This document shows, in pieces, positions 26,862 to 35,028 of a stretch of DNA of 47,472 bases (positions within the stretch are counted from its first letter, which is position 1; each line of letters starts with the position of its first letter). The stretch comes from Winogradskyella sp. Lineage in GTDB: Bacteria; Bacteroidota; Bacteroidia; Flavobacteriales; Flavobacteriaceae. The translations under genes were made by a program, and so were the position numbers. The DNA lies in contig NZ_JADGDZ010000019.1 of NCBI RefSeq assembly GCF_016744625.1, positions 1 through 47,472 on the forward strand, read 5' to 3'. The notes beneath the pieces are model-generated. The model made no database searches. It worked only from the letters and a program-made list of their open reading frames with translations, and was not told where the DNA came from.

Positions 26862-28376
26862 ATGTCTAAAAACGTGCGTGTGCGCTTTGCACCAAGTCCA
26901 ACAGGACCATTACATATTGGTGGTGTAAGAACTGCTTTATTCAATTATTTATTTGCTAAAAAGAATGGTGGTGATTTTGTGCTTAGAATTGAAGATACTG
27001 ACCAAAACCGTTATGTTGAAGGTGCTGAAGATTATATTGTAAACGCTTTAAATTGGTGTAATATTCCTTTTGATGAGGGTCCTGGGAAAAACGAAAAGTT
27101 TGGTCCATACAGACAAAGCGAACGTAAAGGTTTATACAAGCAATATGCAGATGAGCTTATTTCTAATGGCAAAGCATACTATGCTTTTGATTCTTCAGAA
27201 GAATTAGATATACATAGAAAAGGTCATGAAGCAGAGGGAAAAACCTTTATCTACAATTGGCACAATCGTGAAAAAGGTCGATTGGTAAATTCTTTAGTTC
27301 TTACTGAAGCTGAAACTAAAGCAAAAATTGATGCTGGTGAAGATTTTGTGATTCGCTTTAAGTCTCCTCAAGATGAAACGCTTCATTTAAAAGATATTAT
27401 TCGTGGTGATATTTCTATTGACACTAACGTGCTTGATGATAAAATTCTATTTAAAAGTGATGGAATGCCAACCTATCATTTAGCAAATATTGTAGATGAT
27501 CATTTAATGGAAATCTCTCATGTAATTCGTGGTGAAGAATGGTTACCTTCTTTAGCACTACATAAATTATTATATGATGCTTTTGGTTGGGATGCTCCAG
27601 AATTTGCACACTTACCGTTAATATTAAAACCAACAGGAAAAGGAAAACTAAGTAAGCGTGATGGTGATAAATTAGGCTTTCCGGTATTTCCATTAGAATA
27701 TACAGCGCCAGACGGAACAGTTTCTAAAGGTTATAAAGAAGATGGTTATTTCTCCGAAGCTGTTGTTAATTTCTTAGCTTTTTTAGGCTGGAATCCAGGA
27801 ACTGAACAAGAAATATTTAGTCTAGAGCAACTCGTTTCAGATTTTGATTTAGCTAGAGTAAATAAAGCAGGAGCGCGATTTGATCCAGATAAAACAAAGT
27901 GGTTTAACCACCATTACATGCAACAACAACTCGATTTAGATTTGGCTGAAGAATTCAAAACTATTAAACCTGAATTAACAGAGGTCGATGTGAATTACAT
28001 TGCGCTCGTTGTTGGTTTAATAAAAGAACGCGCAACTTTTGTTGGTGATTTCTGGGAATTGAGTCATTTTTTCTTTGTATCTCCAACTTTTTATGATGAA
28101 AAAGCATCTAAAAAAGCACTAAAAGATGGTACTGCTGATATTTTAAATAAAGTCACCGAACTTGTAAATGGGACTAATGATTTTACGGTTGAAAACCTTC
28201 AAACTAATATCAAGGGCTGGATTACAGATAATGAAATAGGCTTTGGAAAAGTAATGATGCCTTTACGCTTAGCATTAGTTGGTGCTTTGCAAGGGCCAGA
28301 TGTGTTTGATATTATGCATATGATTGGAAAAGCGGAAACTATTAAGCGTATTGGCGCCTTAGTGGAAAGCATCTAA
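26862..28376 (+). CDS. gltX: Glutamyl-tRNA synthetase
   Basis: GltX charges tRNA-Glu. At 504 residues it is normal length. The class I motifs are PTGPLHIGG (HIGH variant, 13-21) and GKLSKRDG (KMSKS variant, KLSKR at 262-266). The C-terminal anticodon-binding part ends with GFGKVMMPLRLALVGALQGP, the typical family end. The discriminating SDGMPTYHLANIVDDHLM segment fits GluRS. It has its own clear promoter and is followed by a palindromic repeat instead of a classic terminator. glnS is also in the window, so indirect tRNA-Gln charging through GltX need not be assumed. Confidence 0.98.
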   Translation: MSKNVRVRFAPSPTGPLHIGGVRTALFNYLFAKKNGGDFVLRIEDTDQNRYVEGAEDYIVNALNWCNIPFDEGPGKNEKFGPYRQSERKGLYKQYADELISNGKAYYAFDSSEELDIHRKGHEAEGKTFIYNWHNREKGRLVNSLVLTEAETKAKIDAGEDFVIRFKSPQDETLHLKDIIRGDISIDTNVLDDKILFKSDGMPTYHLANIVDDHLMEISHVIRGEEWLPSLALHKLLYDAFGWDAPEFAHLPLILKPTGKGKLSKRDGDKLGFPVFPLEYTAPDGTVSKGYKEDGYFSEAVVNFLAFLGWNPGTEQEIFSLEQLVSDFDLARVNKAGARFDPDKTKWFNHHYMQQQLDLDLAEEFKTIKPELTEVDVNYIALVVGLIKERATFVGDFWELSHFFFVSPTFYDEKASKKALKDGTADILNKVTELVNGTNDFTVENLQTNIKGWITDNEIGFGKVMMPLRLALVGALQGPDVFDIMHMIGKAETIKRIGALVESI

Positions 28377-28383
28377 TTATGTG

Positions 28384-28488
28384 TTATTGTGAGAAACAAG
28401 GAGCGAAAGACATGGCGATTTCATGAATGAAAATATTATAGTTTAATAGATTACCACATCACGCAAAAAAACGTGATTCACAATGACA
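28384..28488. repeat. Imperfect inverted-repeat element (about 105 bp)
   Basis: The ends TTATTGTGA (28384-28392) and TCACAATGA (28478-28486) are near-perfect inverted repeats, and inner arms GACATGGCGATTTC and the inverse of GATTACCACATC are partly complementary. The centre is an AT-rich stretch. It fills the 119-bp gap between the convergent gltX and a beta-barrel gene and reads like a degenerate member of a widespread bacterial palindromic repeat class (I recall ends of the GCAATGACA type). No coding potential is seen. Confidence 0.6.
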
Positions 28489-28495
28489 ATTCATT

Positions 28496-29176
28496 TTAAA
28501 AAATAAGCATTGCTGTAAAAGCCAATAATGACTGATTACCTTTAAACTTATCGATATTACTACCAACATTAAGGTCTTGGTCGTTTAGCTTTCCTAAAAT
28601 ATTTGTAAAACCATAGACATATTGTGCTCTTAGTAAAAAACTACCAAAACCAGCAGAAATACCTACGGCTCCATTGGCATTAAACTGAGATATTTTTGTA
28701 ATATCTTCTGTAAACAAATTATCATAACCCGTAATTAAATAGCCCTCCTTAGAATCGTCTTTCAATTCTAATTCACTATTATACTGTAGCATTGGTCCAA
28801 CATCTAAAGTTATATTATTACTGATTAATTTAATGTGAAACAAAAAAGCAATCTGAGCAGTAAACATCTTATACTCTATATATTCTTCTCTTGAGGTTGC
28901 AGGTGTAGCAGCATGAATATCTATATTATTCTCTGATAATTGAATATTATAACTCACATTATACCAACGATGCGGAATATCAACAGAAGCTGTCATACCT
29001 CCTATAAAACCAGAATTAGATTTGGTTTCAAAATTATCGGTAAGTATATCAAATTGTGTAACTCCTCCTTGAAGGCCTATTCCATTTTTAATCTTATAAT
29101 TTTTATGTTGTGCGTAACCAAGTGTAACAAAAGCAATGCAAAAGGCTACTAATAGGAGGTGTGTTGTTTTTTTCAT
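28496..29176 (-). CDS. Outer-membrane beta-barrel protein
   Basis: The 226-residue protein has a Sec signal peptide (MKKTTHLLLVAFCIAFVTLGYAQ) and then alternating hydrophobic/polar strands (GIGLQGGVTQFDI, FLLRAQYVYGFTNIL), ending in an aromatic residue (LLAFTAMLIF), as in outer-membrane barrels. The size and pattern resemble small PorT-type/OMP_b-brl barrels common in Bacteroidota, but without a diagnostic motif I cannot call it porT. It is convergent to gltX. Ligand and role are unknown. Confidence 0.75.
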   Translation of the reverse strand: MKKTTHLLLVAFCIAFVTLGYAQHKNYKIKNGIGLQGGVTQFDILTDNFETKSNSGFIGGMTASVDIPHRWYNVSYNIQLSENNIDIHAATPATSREEYIEYKMFTAQIAFLFHIKLISNNITLDVGPMLQYNSELELKDDSKEGYLITGYDNLFTEDITKISQFNANGAVGISAGFGSFLLRAQYVYGFTNILGKLNDQDLNVGSNIDKFKGNQSLLAFTAMLIF

Positions 29177-29261
29177 GCGATTTTAGAGCTGATTACGACA
29201 AACCTAAGTAAAATTATTTACATTTAGTATCTCGTATTAACTAACATTAAAAAAACGCATT

Positions 29262-30191
29262 ATGGGCGAATTTATTTACATTCCGATTATATTTTTTGGA
29301 TTAATCATTTTAATTTCATCATTCTTCGTGGTGAAACAACAAACCTCAGCAATCGTAGAGCGCTTTGGTAAATTCCAAAGTGTTCGTCATTCAGGATTAC
29401 AATTAAAAATTCCTTTAGTCGATAGAATTGCTGGTAAATTAAGTCTTAAAATTCAACAATTAGACGTTATCATCGAAACTAAGACTCTAGATGATGTATT
29501 TGTACGCCTTAAGGTGTCTGTACAATACAAAGTGATTAGAGATAAGGTTTATGATGCTTTTTATAAACTAGACTATCCTCATGATCAGATTACATCTTAT
29601 GTATTTGATGTGGTAAGAGCAGAAGTGCCAAAAATGAAATTAGATGATGTTTTTGTTCGTAAAGATGATGTTGCTATTGCGGTTAAAGCAGAGCTTAATG
29701 ATGCTATGGCAGAATATGGATATGACATTATAAAGACTTTGGTAACAGACATCGATCCTGATGCGCAAGTAAAAGCTGCCATGAACAGAATTAATGCCGC
29801 TGATAGAGAAAAAACTGCTGCACAATTTGAAGGTGATGCAGCTCGTATTCTTATTGTCGAAAAAGCAAAAGCTGAAGCCGAAAGCAAACGTTTACAAGGT
29901 CAGGGTATTGCTGACCAAAGACGTGAGATTGCTCGTGGTTTAGAAGAATCGGTTGAAGTACTAAATAAGGTTGGCATTAACTCTCAAGAAGCGTCTGCAC
30001 TAATTGTGGTAACACAGCATTATGATACATTACAGTCAATTGGACAGGAAACGAATAGTAACTTAATCTTATTGCCTAATTCACCTCAGGCAGGAAGCCA
30101 AATGTTAAACGATATGGTGGCTAGTTTTACGGCTAGTAACCAGATTGGAGAGGCTATGAAAAATGCTAAAAACAAAAAAATAGAAGAATAA
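29262..30191 (+). CDS. SPFH/band 7 domain protein (stomatin/HIR-like)
   Basis: The 309-residue protein has an N-terminal membrane segment (4-23), then the SPFH domain beginning VVKQQTSAIVERFGKFQSV and including VFVRLKVSVQYKV and the ATP/oligomer helix region MNRINAADREKTAAQFEGDA. The C-terminal ALIVVTQHYDTLQSIGQETN resembles plant hypersensitive-induced-response-type stomatins. Such proteins form membrane microdomain scaffolds. No NfeD or FtsH gene is nearby. Single plus-strand gene, followed by a strong terminator. Partner and role are not evident. Confidence 0.93.
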   Translation: MGEFIYIPIIFFGLIILISSFFVVKQQTSAIVERFGKFQSVRHSGLQLKIPLVDRIAGKLSLKIQQLDVIIETKTLDDVFVRLKVSVQYKVIRDKVYDAFYKLDYPHDQITSYVFDVVRAEVPKMKLDDVFVRKDDVAIAVKAELNDAMAEYGYDIIKTLVTDIDPDAQVKAAMNRINAADREKTAAQFEGDAARILIVEKAKAEAESKRLQGQGIADQRREIARGLEESVEVLNKVGINSQEASALIVVTQHYDTLQSIGQETNSNLILLPNSPQAGSQMLNDMVASFTASNQIGEAMKNAKNKKIEE

Positions 30192-30210
30192 TTAACTCTC
30201 ATTATTAAAC

Positions 30211-30243
30211 AAAAACCTCGAAGCTATAAACTTCGAGGTTTTT
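30211..30243. terminator. Intrinsic terminator after the SPFH gene
   Basis: A 13-bp perfect stem (AAAAACCTCGAAG against its complement) with a 7-nt loop and T runs on the plus strand; it lies between convergent genes. Confidence 0.9.
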
Positions 30244-30265
30244 TTATATTAAAAAGATTATCTTT

Positions 30266-30754
30266 TTAAACCCAACCACAAACAATCGCGTTCATAATAA
30301 CCAAAGTTACTGTCCAGTAGCCAACATTTATAAAAATGTGTTTCCAAGACTTGCGCTCGAATAACCCATTGGTTGCCATTATTGGGAATACAATAGTAAG
30401 ACCCATTATTAAACCATGCAAAGCTCCGTGTTTATAAGTTCTAAAAGCAGTGCCATAGTCGTCCATAAAAGCTTGAAACGAAGGTAAGATACCATCAATT
30501 GTTGGGTCTCCACCTATCATTTGAACAGCTCCCATTTGGTGAATGGACAAAAATTGAGTGAAAAACGCTAAAACAATAGAAAGTAAGAATGATATTCCGA
30601 AAATAACACCCATGTTACCGCTTTTCATTTTTTCTTCTGTCATACCAGATTCTCTCATCCAAGCATTTCCAAATAATGCTGGGTTATACCATAAAAAGCC
30701 TAAAACCATTGGTACAATTGCGGCAACTAAAATTGCTAAAAAATTAAATTCCAT
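30266..30754 (-). CDS. DUF1761 family membrane protein
   Basis: The 162-residue protein has four or so membrane helices. The N-terminal NFLAILVAAIVPMVLGFLWYNPALFGNAWM with WYNP and W is the characteristic DUF1761 signature, followed by the KHGALHGLIMGL helix and the final VTLVIMNAIVCGW. Function is unknown. A hairpin terminator just upstream (30795-30825) separates it from glnS, so it likely has its own promoter. Location: inner membrane. Confidence 0.85.
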   Translation of the reverse strand: MEFNFLAILVAAIVPMVLGFLWYNPALFGNAWMRESGMTEEKMKSGNMGVIFGISFLLSIVLAFFTQFLSIHQMGAVQMIGGDPTIDGILPSFQAFMDDYGTAFRTYKHGALHGLIMGLTIVFPIMATNGLFERKSWKHIFINVGYWTVTLVIMNAIVCGWV

Positions 30755-30794
30755 TTTTTTATATTTTATTAGTTAGTATGTTTAAATGTACAAA

Positions 30795-30825
30795 AAAACC
30801 TCTAAGGTGATTTCTTAGAGGTTTT
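30795..30825 (-). terminator. Intrinsic terminator of glnS
   Basis: A 12-bp stem (AAAACCTCTAAG against CTTAGAGGTTTT) with a 7-nt loop; read on the minus strand it is followed by a T run. It lies 29 bp past the glnS stop. Confidence 0.9.
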
Positions 30826-30854
30826 ATATCTGGAACTAAATGATGAGTGATAGC

Positions 30855-32864
30855 TTATATTTCACTTGCTTCAGTTACTAAAATTTCATTTTTATCTTCG
30901 AGTGCTTTTTCAATAAACTCATTGATAGTATTGTTGCGTTCTAGTCCATTTTTAAGCAATATTTTCAATGAAATCATTACAGCTATACGTGTACCTGCTT
31001 TTTTCACAGCAGTACCAAATAATGGCTCTAATTCATCATAAGATACGCTCTTTGAAAGCTCTTGTATGTCAGCCTTTACTTTTAATTGCTTTTCTTCTGG
31101 TAAATTGGTGTATTTTTTACCAAATTGTTGAATCACACTTATTGCTGATCGCTGTTGTTGCGATTGTTGTTTATTCTTATTTTGGTTGTTGTTTTGAGGT
31201 TTTGGCTTTTGTTTAGCCCAACTATCTCTTAAGCCAACCGTTTTATTAAAAACAAGTGCATCTGGTTTAGAATCATCATCTACATTAAAATAACCTAATC
31301 GTTGAAACTGAAATTGCTCTCCTACCTTCACTTCTGCCAAACTTGGTTCTAAATAACCCGTTCTAACTTTTAGTGAATTAGGATTTATAAATTCCATAAA
31401 ACTCTTCTCTTTGTTACTGTCTGGCGCTTCATGCGAAAATAAACGATCATATTCTCTAACCTCTACTGAAATTGCGTGTCTTATTGACACCCAATGTAAG
31501 GTTCCTTTTACTTTTTTAGAGGTGTCTTCATCATAAGTACAATGAATTTCTGTTACTTCACCTTTATCGTCTTTTACAACACTATTTGCTTTAATAATAT
31601 AAGCGTTCTTTAATCTAACTTCTCCACCCAACTTCAACCTAAAAAACTTGTTGCCAGCTTCCTCTTTAAAATCTTCTTTTTCTATATATATTTCTCTAGA
31701 AAATGGTACTTTTCTGAAACCAGCAGAATCATCTTCCTGATTATTTTCAGCTTCTAACCATTCTTCTTTATCTTCAGGATAATTGGTAATCACCACTTTT
31801 ATAGGATCTAAAACAGCCATTACGCGATTTGCGGATTTGTTTAAATCCTCACGAATACAAAATTCGAGTAGCGATACATCAATAACATTTTCGCGCTTTG
31901 CAACACCAACCTTTTCTATAAACTGACGTATAGAATTTGGTGTATAGCCTCGACGGCGTAAACCAGAAATCGTTGGCATACGTGGGTCGTCCCAACCAGT
32001 TACTACACCATCTTCTACTAAACGCAACAACTTACGCTTACTCATTATGGTATAACTAAGGTTTAAACGTGCAAATTCTCGCTGTTTTGGTGGTAATGGT
32101 AACTTATCTTTACTATAGGCGTAAACATGTTCTTTAAACCAATCATAAAGCTTTCTATGTGGCTTAAATTCTAAAGAACATAATGAATGTGAAATCTGCT
32201 CTAAGTAATCACTTTCGCCATGCGTCCAATCATACATTGGGTAAATACACCATTCATCTCCTGTTCTATGGTGGTTTGCATACATTATGCGATACATCAT
32301 AGGATCTCGCATTAACATATTTGGATCTTCCATATCTATTTTGGCACGTAGAATATGTGTTCCAGCAGGAAATTCACCAGCTTTCATACCTTGGAATAAA
32401 TCTAAATTTTCTTCGACACTACGATTTCTATATGGACCATTAGTTCCTACTTGGGTTGGTGTTCCTTTTTGTTTTGCTATGACTTCTGACGATTGACTAT
32501 CTACATAAGCCTTCCCATCTTTTATCATTTGAATAGCCCAATCATACAATTTTTGAAAGTAGTCTGAAGAATATAATTCGTTTTCCCATTTATAGCCCAA
32601 CCAAGCAATATCACGCTTAATAGCGTCTACATACTCTTGTTCCTCTTTTGCAGGATTAGTATCATCAAACCTAAGATTTACAGGTGCACCATACGTCTCA
32701 CCTAGTCCAAAGCTAATACCAATAGCTTTAGTGTGACCTATGTGTAAATACCCATTTGGCTCTGGCGGAAAACGAAAACGCAACTTATCTTTTGATAAGC
32801 CATTTGCTAAATCTTCTTCTATGATATGCTCAATAAAATTGAGTGATTTTGTTTCTTCTGACAT
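30855..32864 (-). CDS. glnS: Glutaminyl-tRNA synthetase with C-terminal extension
   Basis: GlnS charges tRNA-Gln directly. I choose the ATG at 32862-32864 (MSEETKSLNFIEH), giving 669 residues; a longer frame from 32915 adds 17 unlikely residues. Hallmarks: RFPPEPNGYLHIGHTKAI (HIGH at 41-44), the later MSKRKLL (KMSKS) and HRTGDEWCIYPMYDWTHGESD. Standard GlnRS is about 550-560 residues; here about 95 residues more follow a Gln/Asn/Lys-rich linker (QNNNQNKNKQQSQQQR). Many Bacteroidota enzymes are annotated as GlnRS/YqeY-domain fusions, and this tail probably corresponds to that region although I cannot confirm its fold. A terminator follows. Confidence 0.96.
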   Translation of the reverse strand: MSEETKSLNFIEHIIEEDLANGLSKDKLRFRFPPEPNGYLHIGHTKAIGISFGLGETYGAPVNLRFDDTNPAKEEQEYVDAIKRDIAWLGYKWENELYSSDYFQKLYDWAIQMIKDGKAYVDSQSSEVIAKQKGTPTQVGTNGPYRNRSVEENLDLFQGMKAGEFPAGTHILRAKIDMEDPNMLMRDPMMYRIMYANHHRTGDEWCIYPMYDWTHGESDYLEQISHSLCSLEFKPHRKLYDWFKEHVYAYSKDKLPLPPKQREFARLNLSYTIMSKRKLLRLVEDGVVTGWDDPRMPTISGLRRRGYTPNSIRQFIEKVGVAKRENVIDVSLLEFCIREDLNKSANRVMAVLDPIKVVITNYPEDKEEWLEAENNQEDDSAGFRKVPFSREIYIEKEDFKEEAGNKFFRLKLGGEVRLKNAYIIKANSVVKDDKGEVTEIHCTYDEDTSKKVKGTLHWVSIRHAISVEVREYDRLFSHEAPDSNKEKSFMEFINPNSLKVRTGYLEPSLAEVKVGEQFQFQRLGYFNVDDDSKPDALVFNKTVGLRDSWAKQKPKPQNNNQNKNKQQSQQQRSAISVIQQFGKKYTNLPEEKQLKVKADIQELSKSVSYDELEPLFGTAVKKAGTRIAVMISLKILLKNGLERNNTINEFIEKALEDKNEILVTEASEI

Positions 32865-32952
32865 CGGAAAATTATAAAGTGTAAAATTAAGCAAATTGTA
32901 ACATTTATCAACCATGATACACTTATAGTATAAACCAAAACATATAAATCAA

Positions 32953-33153
32953 ATGAACTACAAATGTCCAAAATGTGATAATACCACTTACGAAATCGGA
33001 GAAATGAGAGCTACAGGAGGAACTTTATCTAAAATCTTTGATGTGCAGAATAAGAAATTCACGTCTGTAACCTGTAAAAACTGTTCTTATACTGAGTTCT
33101 TTAAAGCAAAAACCAGTGCTATGAGTAATATTTTTGATTTGTTTACTAATTAA
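32953..33153 (+). CDS. Small zinc-ribbon protein (nucleic-acid-binding-like)
   Basis: The 66-residue protein starts MNYKCPKCDNTTYEIGEMRA and has a second knuckle TCKNCSYTEFFK, so it carries two CxxC pairs (Cys5/Cys8 and Cys41/Cys44) that would bind one zinc. The layout with the GGTLSKIFDVQNKKF segment in between matches a widespread family of small zinc-ribbon proteins annotated as predicted nucleic-acid-binding (COG3478-like). Function is unknown. It is a single gene divergent from glnS (88 bp). Confidence 0.85.
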   Translation: MNYKCPKCDNTTYEIGEMRATGGTLSKIFDVQNKKFTSVTCKNCSYTEFFKAKTSAMSNIFDLFTN

Positions 33154-33165
33154 AATATTCAACTT

Positions 33166-33220
33166 GTGGTTGAGAAGCTGCTAGCTAACTTAAAAAACAG
33201 CTAACAGCCTCCAACACTTT
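33166..33220. repeat. Palindromic repeat (family B, copy 1), downstream of lipoprotein gene
   Basis: Inverted arms around GCTGcTAGCT and AGCTAaCAGC with outer GTTG/CAAC pairs enclose a 13-nt AT-rich loop. The right arm AACAGCCTCCAACACTTT matches 16 of 18 positions of copy 2 at 34170-34187. It ends 2 bp before the stop codon of the lipoprotein gene and may act as its terminator. Confidence 0.6.
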
Positions 33221-33222
33221 GT

Positions 33223-34083
33223 TTATTGCCTATAGGTTCCATCTGGTAGAACTGTTGGGAATTTATATTGTGGATCCGTAAGTAATCCATATACTTCTGA
33301 ATCTGTACTTTGTACTAGAGCTAACGTATTTAATCGCCATTCATTATCTATTTCGCTCAATCTATTTTCTTGTGCTCCAAGAATAGAGCTCATTGCCCAG
33401 TAAATATATTCACCTCCATGACACTCATAATCACAAGTTTGATCATCATATGTATACCATGCACTTGTAGGATAAGGGTTTGGAATTGTGGTAAACTGCC
33501 CACCTCTAGCAATATCCATTGCGTTACTTATTGAGCTTCCTGCTTGTGTACCAAAAACGTTTGGATATAAGCGTTCGTAACCAGCATTAGTGATAATATG
33601 CCATACCTCTTCTAAACCAGCATCAAAAGTGCCTGTACGTCCATTAAGTACAAAATTAGGGTGTGTTTCATCATTTCCTAAATCTTGCCCAACACGTCCC
33701 GATGGTTGATTGTTTAAAAAATCAGTGCTTTCATTTTTCCACATAAATAAAAAGGCATTGTTTTCTACCATTTTATCAACTATTGCTTGATTGTCTGCAA
33801 TACCATCTTCATTATTATCTAAATACTGCGCCATAATATTAGCCGCATATAATAACTTTGCATCTTCTACACCAGATGCTGCGTAAATATCTACGCCAAA
33901 TACAACAACTTTTCTATTGTATTTAGTCATACCAATATCTGTATTAGCTACAATGGTAAAATTAGGATCGTTTCCTGGGTCAATTATTGTTGATATCGTT
34001 ATACCATTATCATCACTAGAACACGAGATGAAACTTAATAAAGTGATTGAAATCGTAAGTAATTTAAAATTTAATTTTTTCAT
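33223..34083 (-). CDS. Lipoprotein with EF-hand-like loop and EEVWH motif
   Basis: The 286-residue protein has a lipoprotein signal (MKKLNFKLLTISITLLSFIS then Cys21) and a short acidic linker. Within the body, DNNEDGIADNQA (about residues 90-101) looks like a calcium-binding loop, and LEEVWHIITNAGYERLYPN (near 157-175) holds a Glu-Glu-x-x-His arrangement. A later CDYECHGGEYIYWAMSS has two Cys, one His and a Glu. Together these suggest a metal-dependent enzyme of metallopeptidase type, but the motif order is not the classic HExxH. I do not recognise the family with certainty. The gene stands alone between two copies of a palindromic repeat, downstream of DUF4249. Confidence 0.7.
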   Translation of the reverse strand: MKKLNFKLLTISITLLSFISCSSDDNGITISTIIDPGNDPNFTIVANTDIGMTKYNRKVVVFGVDIYAASGVEDAKLLYAANIMAQYLDNNEDGIADNQAIVDKMVENNAFLFMWKNESTDFLNNQPSGRVGQDLGNDETHPNFVLNGRTGTFDAGLEEVWHIITNAGYERLYPNVFGTQAGSSISNAMDIARGGQFTTIPNPYPTSAWYTYDDQTCDYECHGGEYIYWAMSSILGAQENRLSEIDNEWRLNTLALVQSTDSEVYGLLTDPQYKFPTVLPDGTYRQ

Positions 34084-34123
34084 ATTTTTCGTTTTTTATT
34101 ATATATATAAATTAATAATTTTG

Positions 34124-34188
34124 GTTGTTGGACTGTCAACGTACTATCAATCAATCAACTTAAATTGTTGACAGCCTACAACACTTTT
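34124..34188. repeat. Palindromic repeat (family B, copy 2), upstream of lipoprotein gene
   Basis: Left arm GTTGTTGGACTGTCAAC (34124-34140) and right arm GTTGACAGCCTACAAC (34167-34182) pair with a small internal bulge around a 26-nt loop, and a T run follows on the plus strand. It lies between the DUF4249 stop and the lipoprotein start; it may serve as terminator or attenuator. Confidence 0.65.
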
Positions 34189-34196
34189 TTTTAAAT

Positions 34197-35024
34197 CTAA
34201 TTAATGATATGTGTGGCTCTAACAACTTCGCCCAACCTAAAATATCCTAATATCTCTTCGTTTGGATCTTCTAAATTTTTACAGTTTCCTTTTAATTGAA
34301 CTGGTGTTGTTTGGAAAGGACTTCCTCCCGAATCAGATTGATTTACTAAAAGATTAATATAATTGTAATAGGGTTCGGAAATTCCATACAGGCTTATCTC
34401 TAAGGTATCTCCTACAATAAAATCCTCATCTTCAAATTCAATAAAATTTTGATTCCCATCTGTAAAACTATCTTCAAGAGGTTCTAAATTAGTTTTTGGA
34501 TTGTTTGACGGAATAAATTCTCCCAAGTAATAATTTGCTTCATTTGCAGGATCATTAAAATAAATGGAAACCTCTATATTTTCTTCACCTTCTTCTTCAT
34601 TTATGGACTGCTGAATTTCAGAAATATCTACTACAGAAATTAGGGTTTCGGTTGCCGAGTAAGTTTTTCCGTTGAATATAATTTCTAATGAATAGGGATG
34701 ATTCAATTCAGGAATAAAATTGTTTGTAATATATTCTCCATTTCCTTGATCTTGAAATGTAAATTGAGTCCCATCATTTTCATTAGTTACCAAAACAATT
34801 GCTCCATTAGCAGGCATATCTGGATTTGCATCAAAATAAGCTGTTGACGTACTTAATTTAATAATTTGATTTTGACCTGTAGTTCCTTTTTCCCAATTAA
34901 TTGATGCTTCGACAACTAATCTTGTTCCTCCGTTTGGCACAGCAACATCAATAGTATCAGTACAAGAAGTTAAAAGAAGAATTGCAATTATTAAAAGGTT
35001 GATATTTTTATTTATGATATTCAT
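34197..35024 (-). CDS. DUF4249 lipoprotein, partner of a TonB receptor
   Basis: I choose the ATG at 35022-35024 (MNIINKNINLLIIAILLLTS then Cys21), which gives a lipoprotein signal and 275 residues and puts the gene 4 bp after the TonB receptor stop; a longer start would overlap the receptor. DUF4249 signatures include VVEASI and PANGAIVLVTNENDGTQF followed by YITNNFIPELNHPYSLEI and YSATETL. DUF4249 proteins are surface-associated lipoproteins of unknown ligand nearly always encoded with a TonB receptor in Bacteroidota (established knowledge); they probably deliver a ligand to the receptor. Confidence 0.9.
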   Translation of the reverse strand: MNIINKNINLLIIAILLLTSCTDTIDVAVPNGGTRLVVEASINWEKGTTGQNQIIKLSTSTAYFDANPDMPANGAIVLVTNENDGTQFTFQDQGNGEYITNNFIPELNHPYSLEIIFNGKTYSATETLISVVDISEIQQSINEEEGEENIEVSIYFNDPANEANYYLGEFIPSNNPKTNLEPLEDSFTDGNQNFIEFEDEDFIVGDTLEISLYGISEPYYNYINLLVNQSDSGGSPFQTTPVQLKGNCKNLEDPNEEILGYFRLGEVVRATHIIN

Positions 35025-35028
35025 AGTA

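Noticed and set aside
28496..29176. Assignment as porT
   Set aside because: Length and barrel pattern fit, but no diagnostic residues for PorT are visible and no gliding genes are near.
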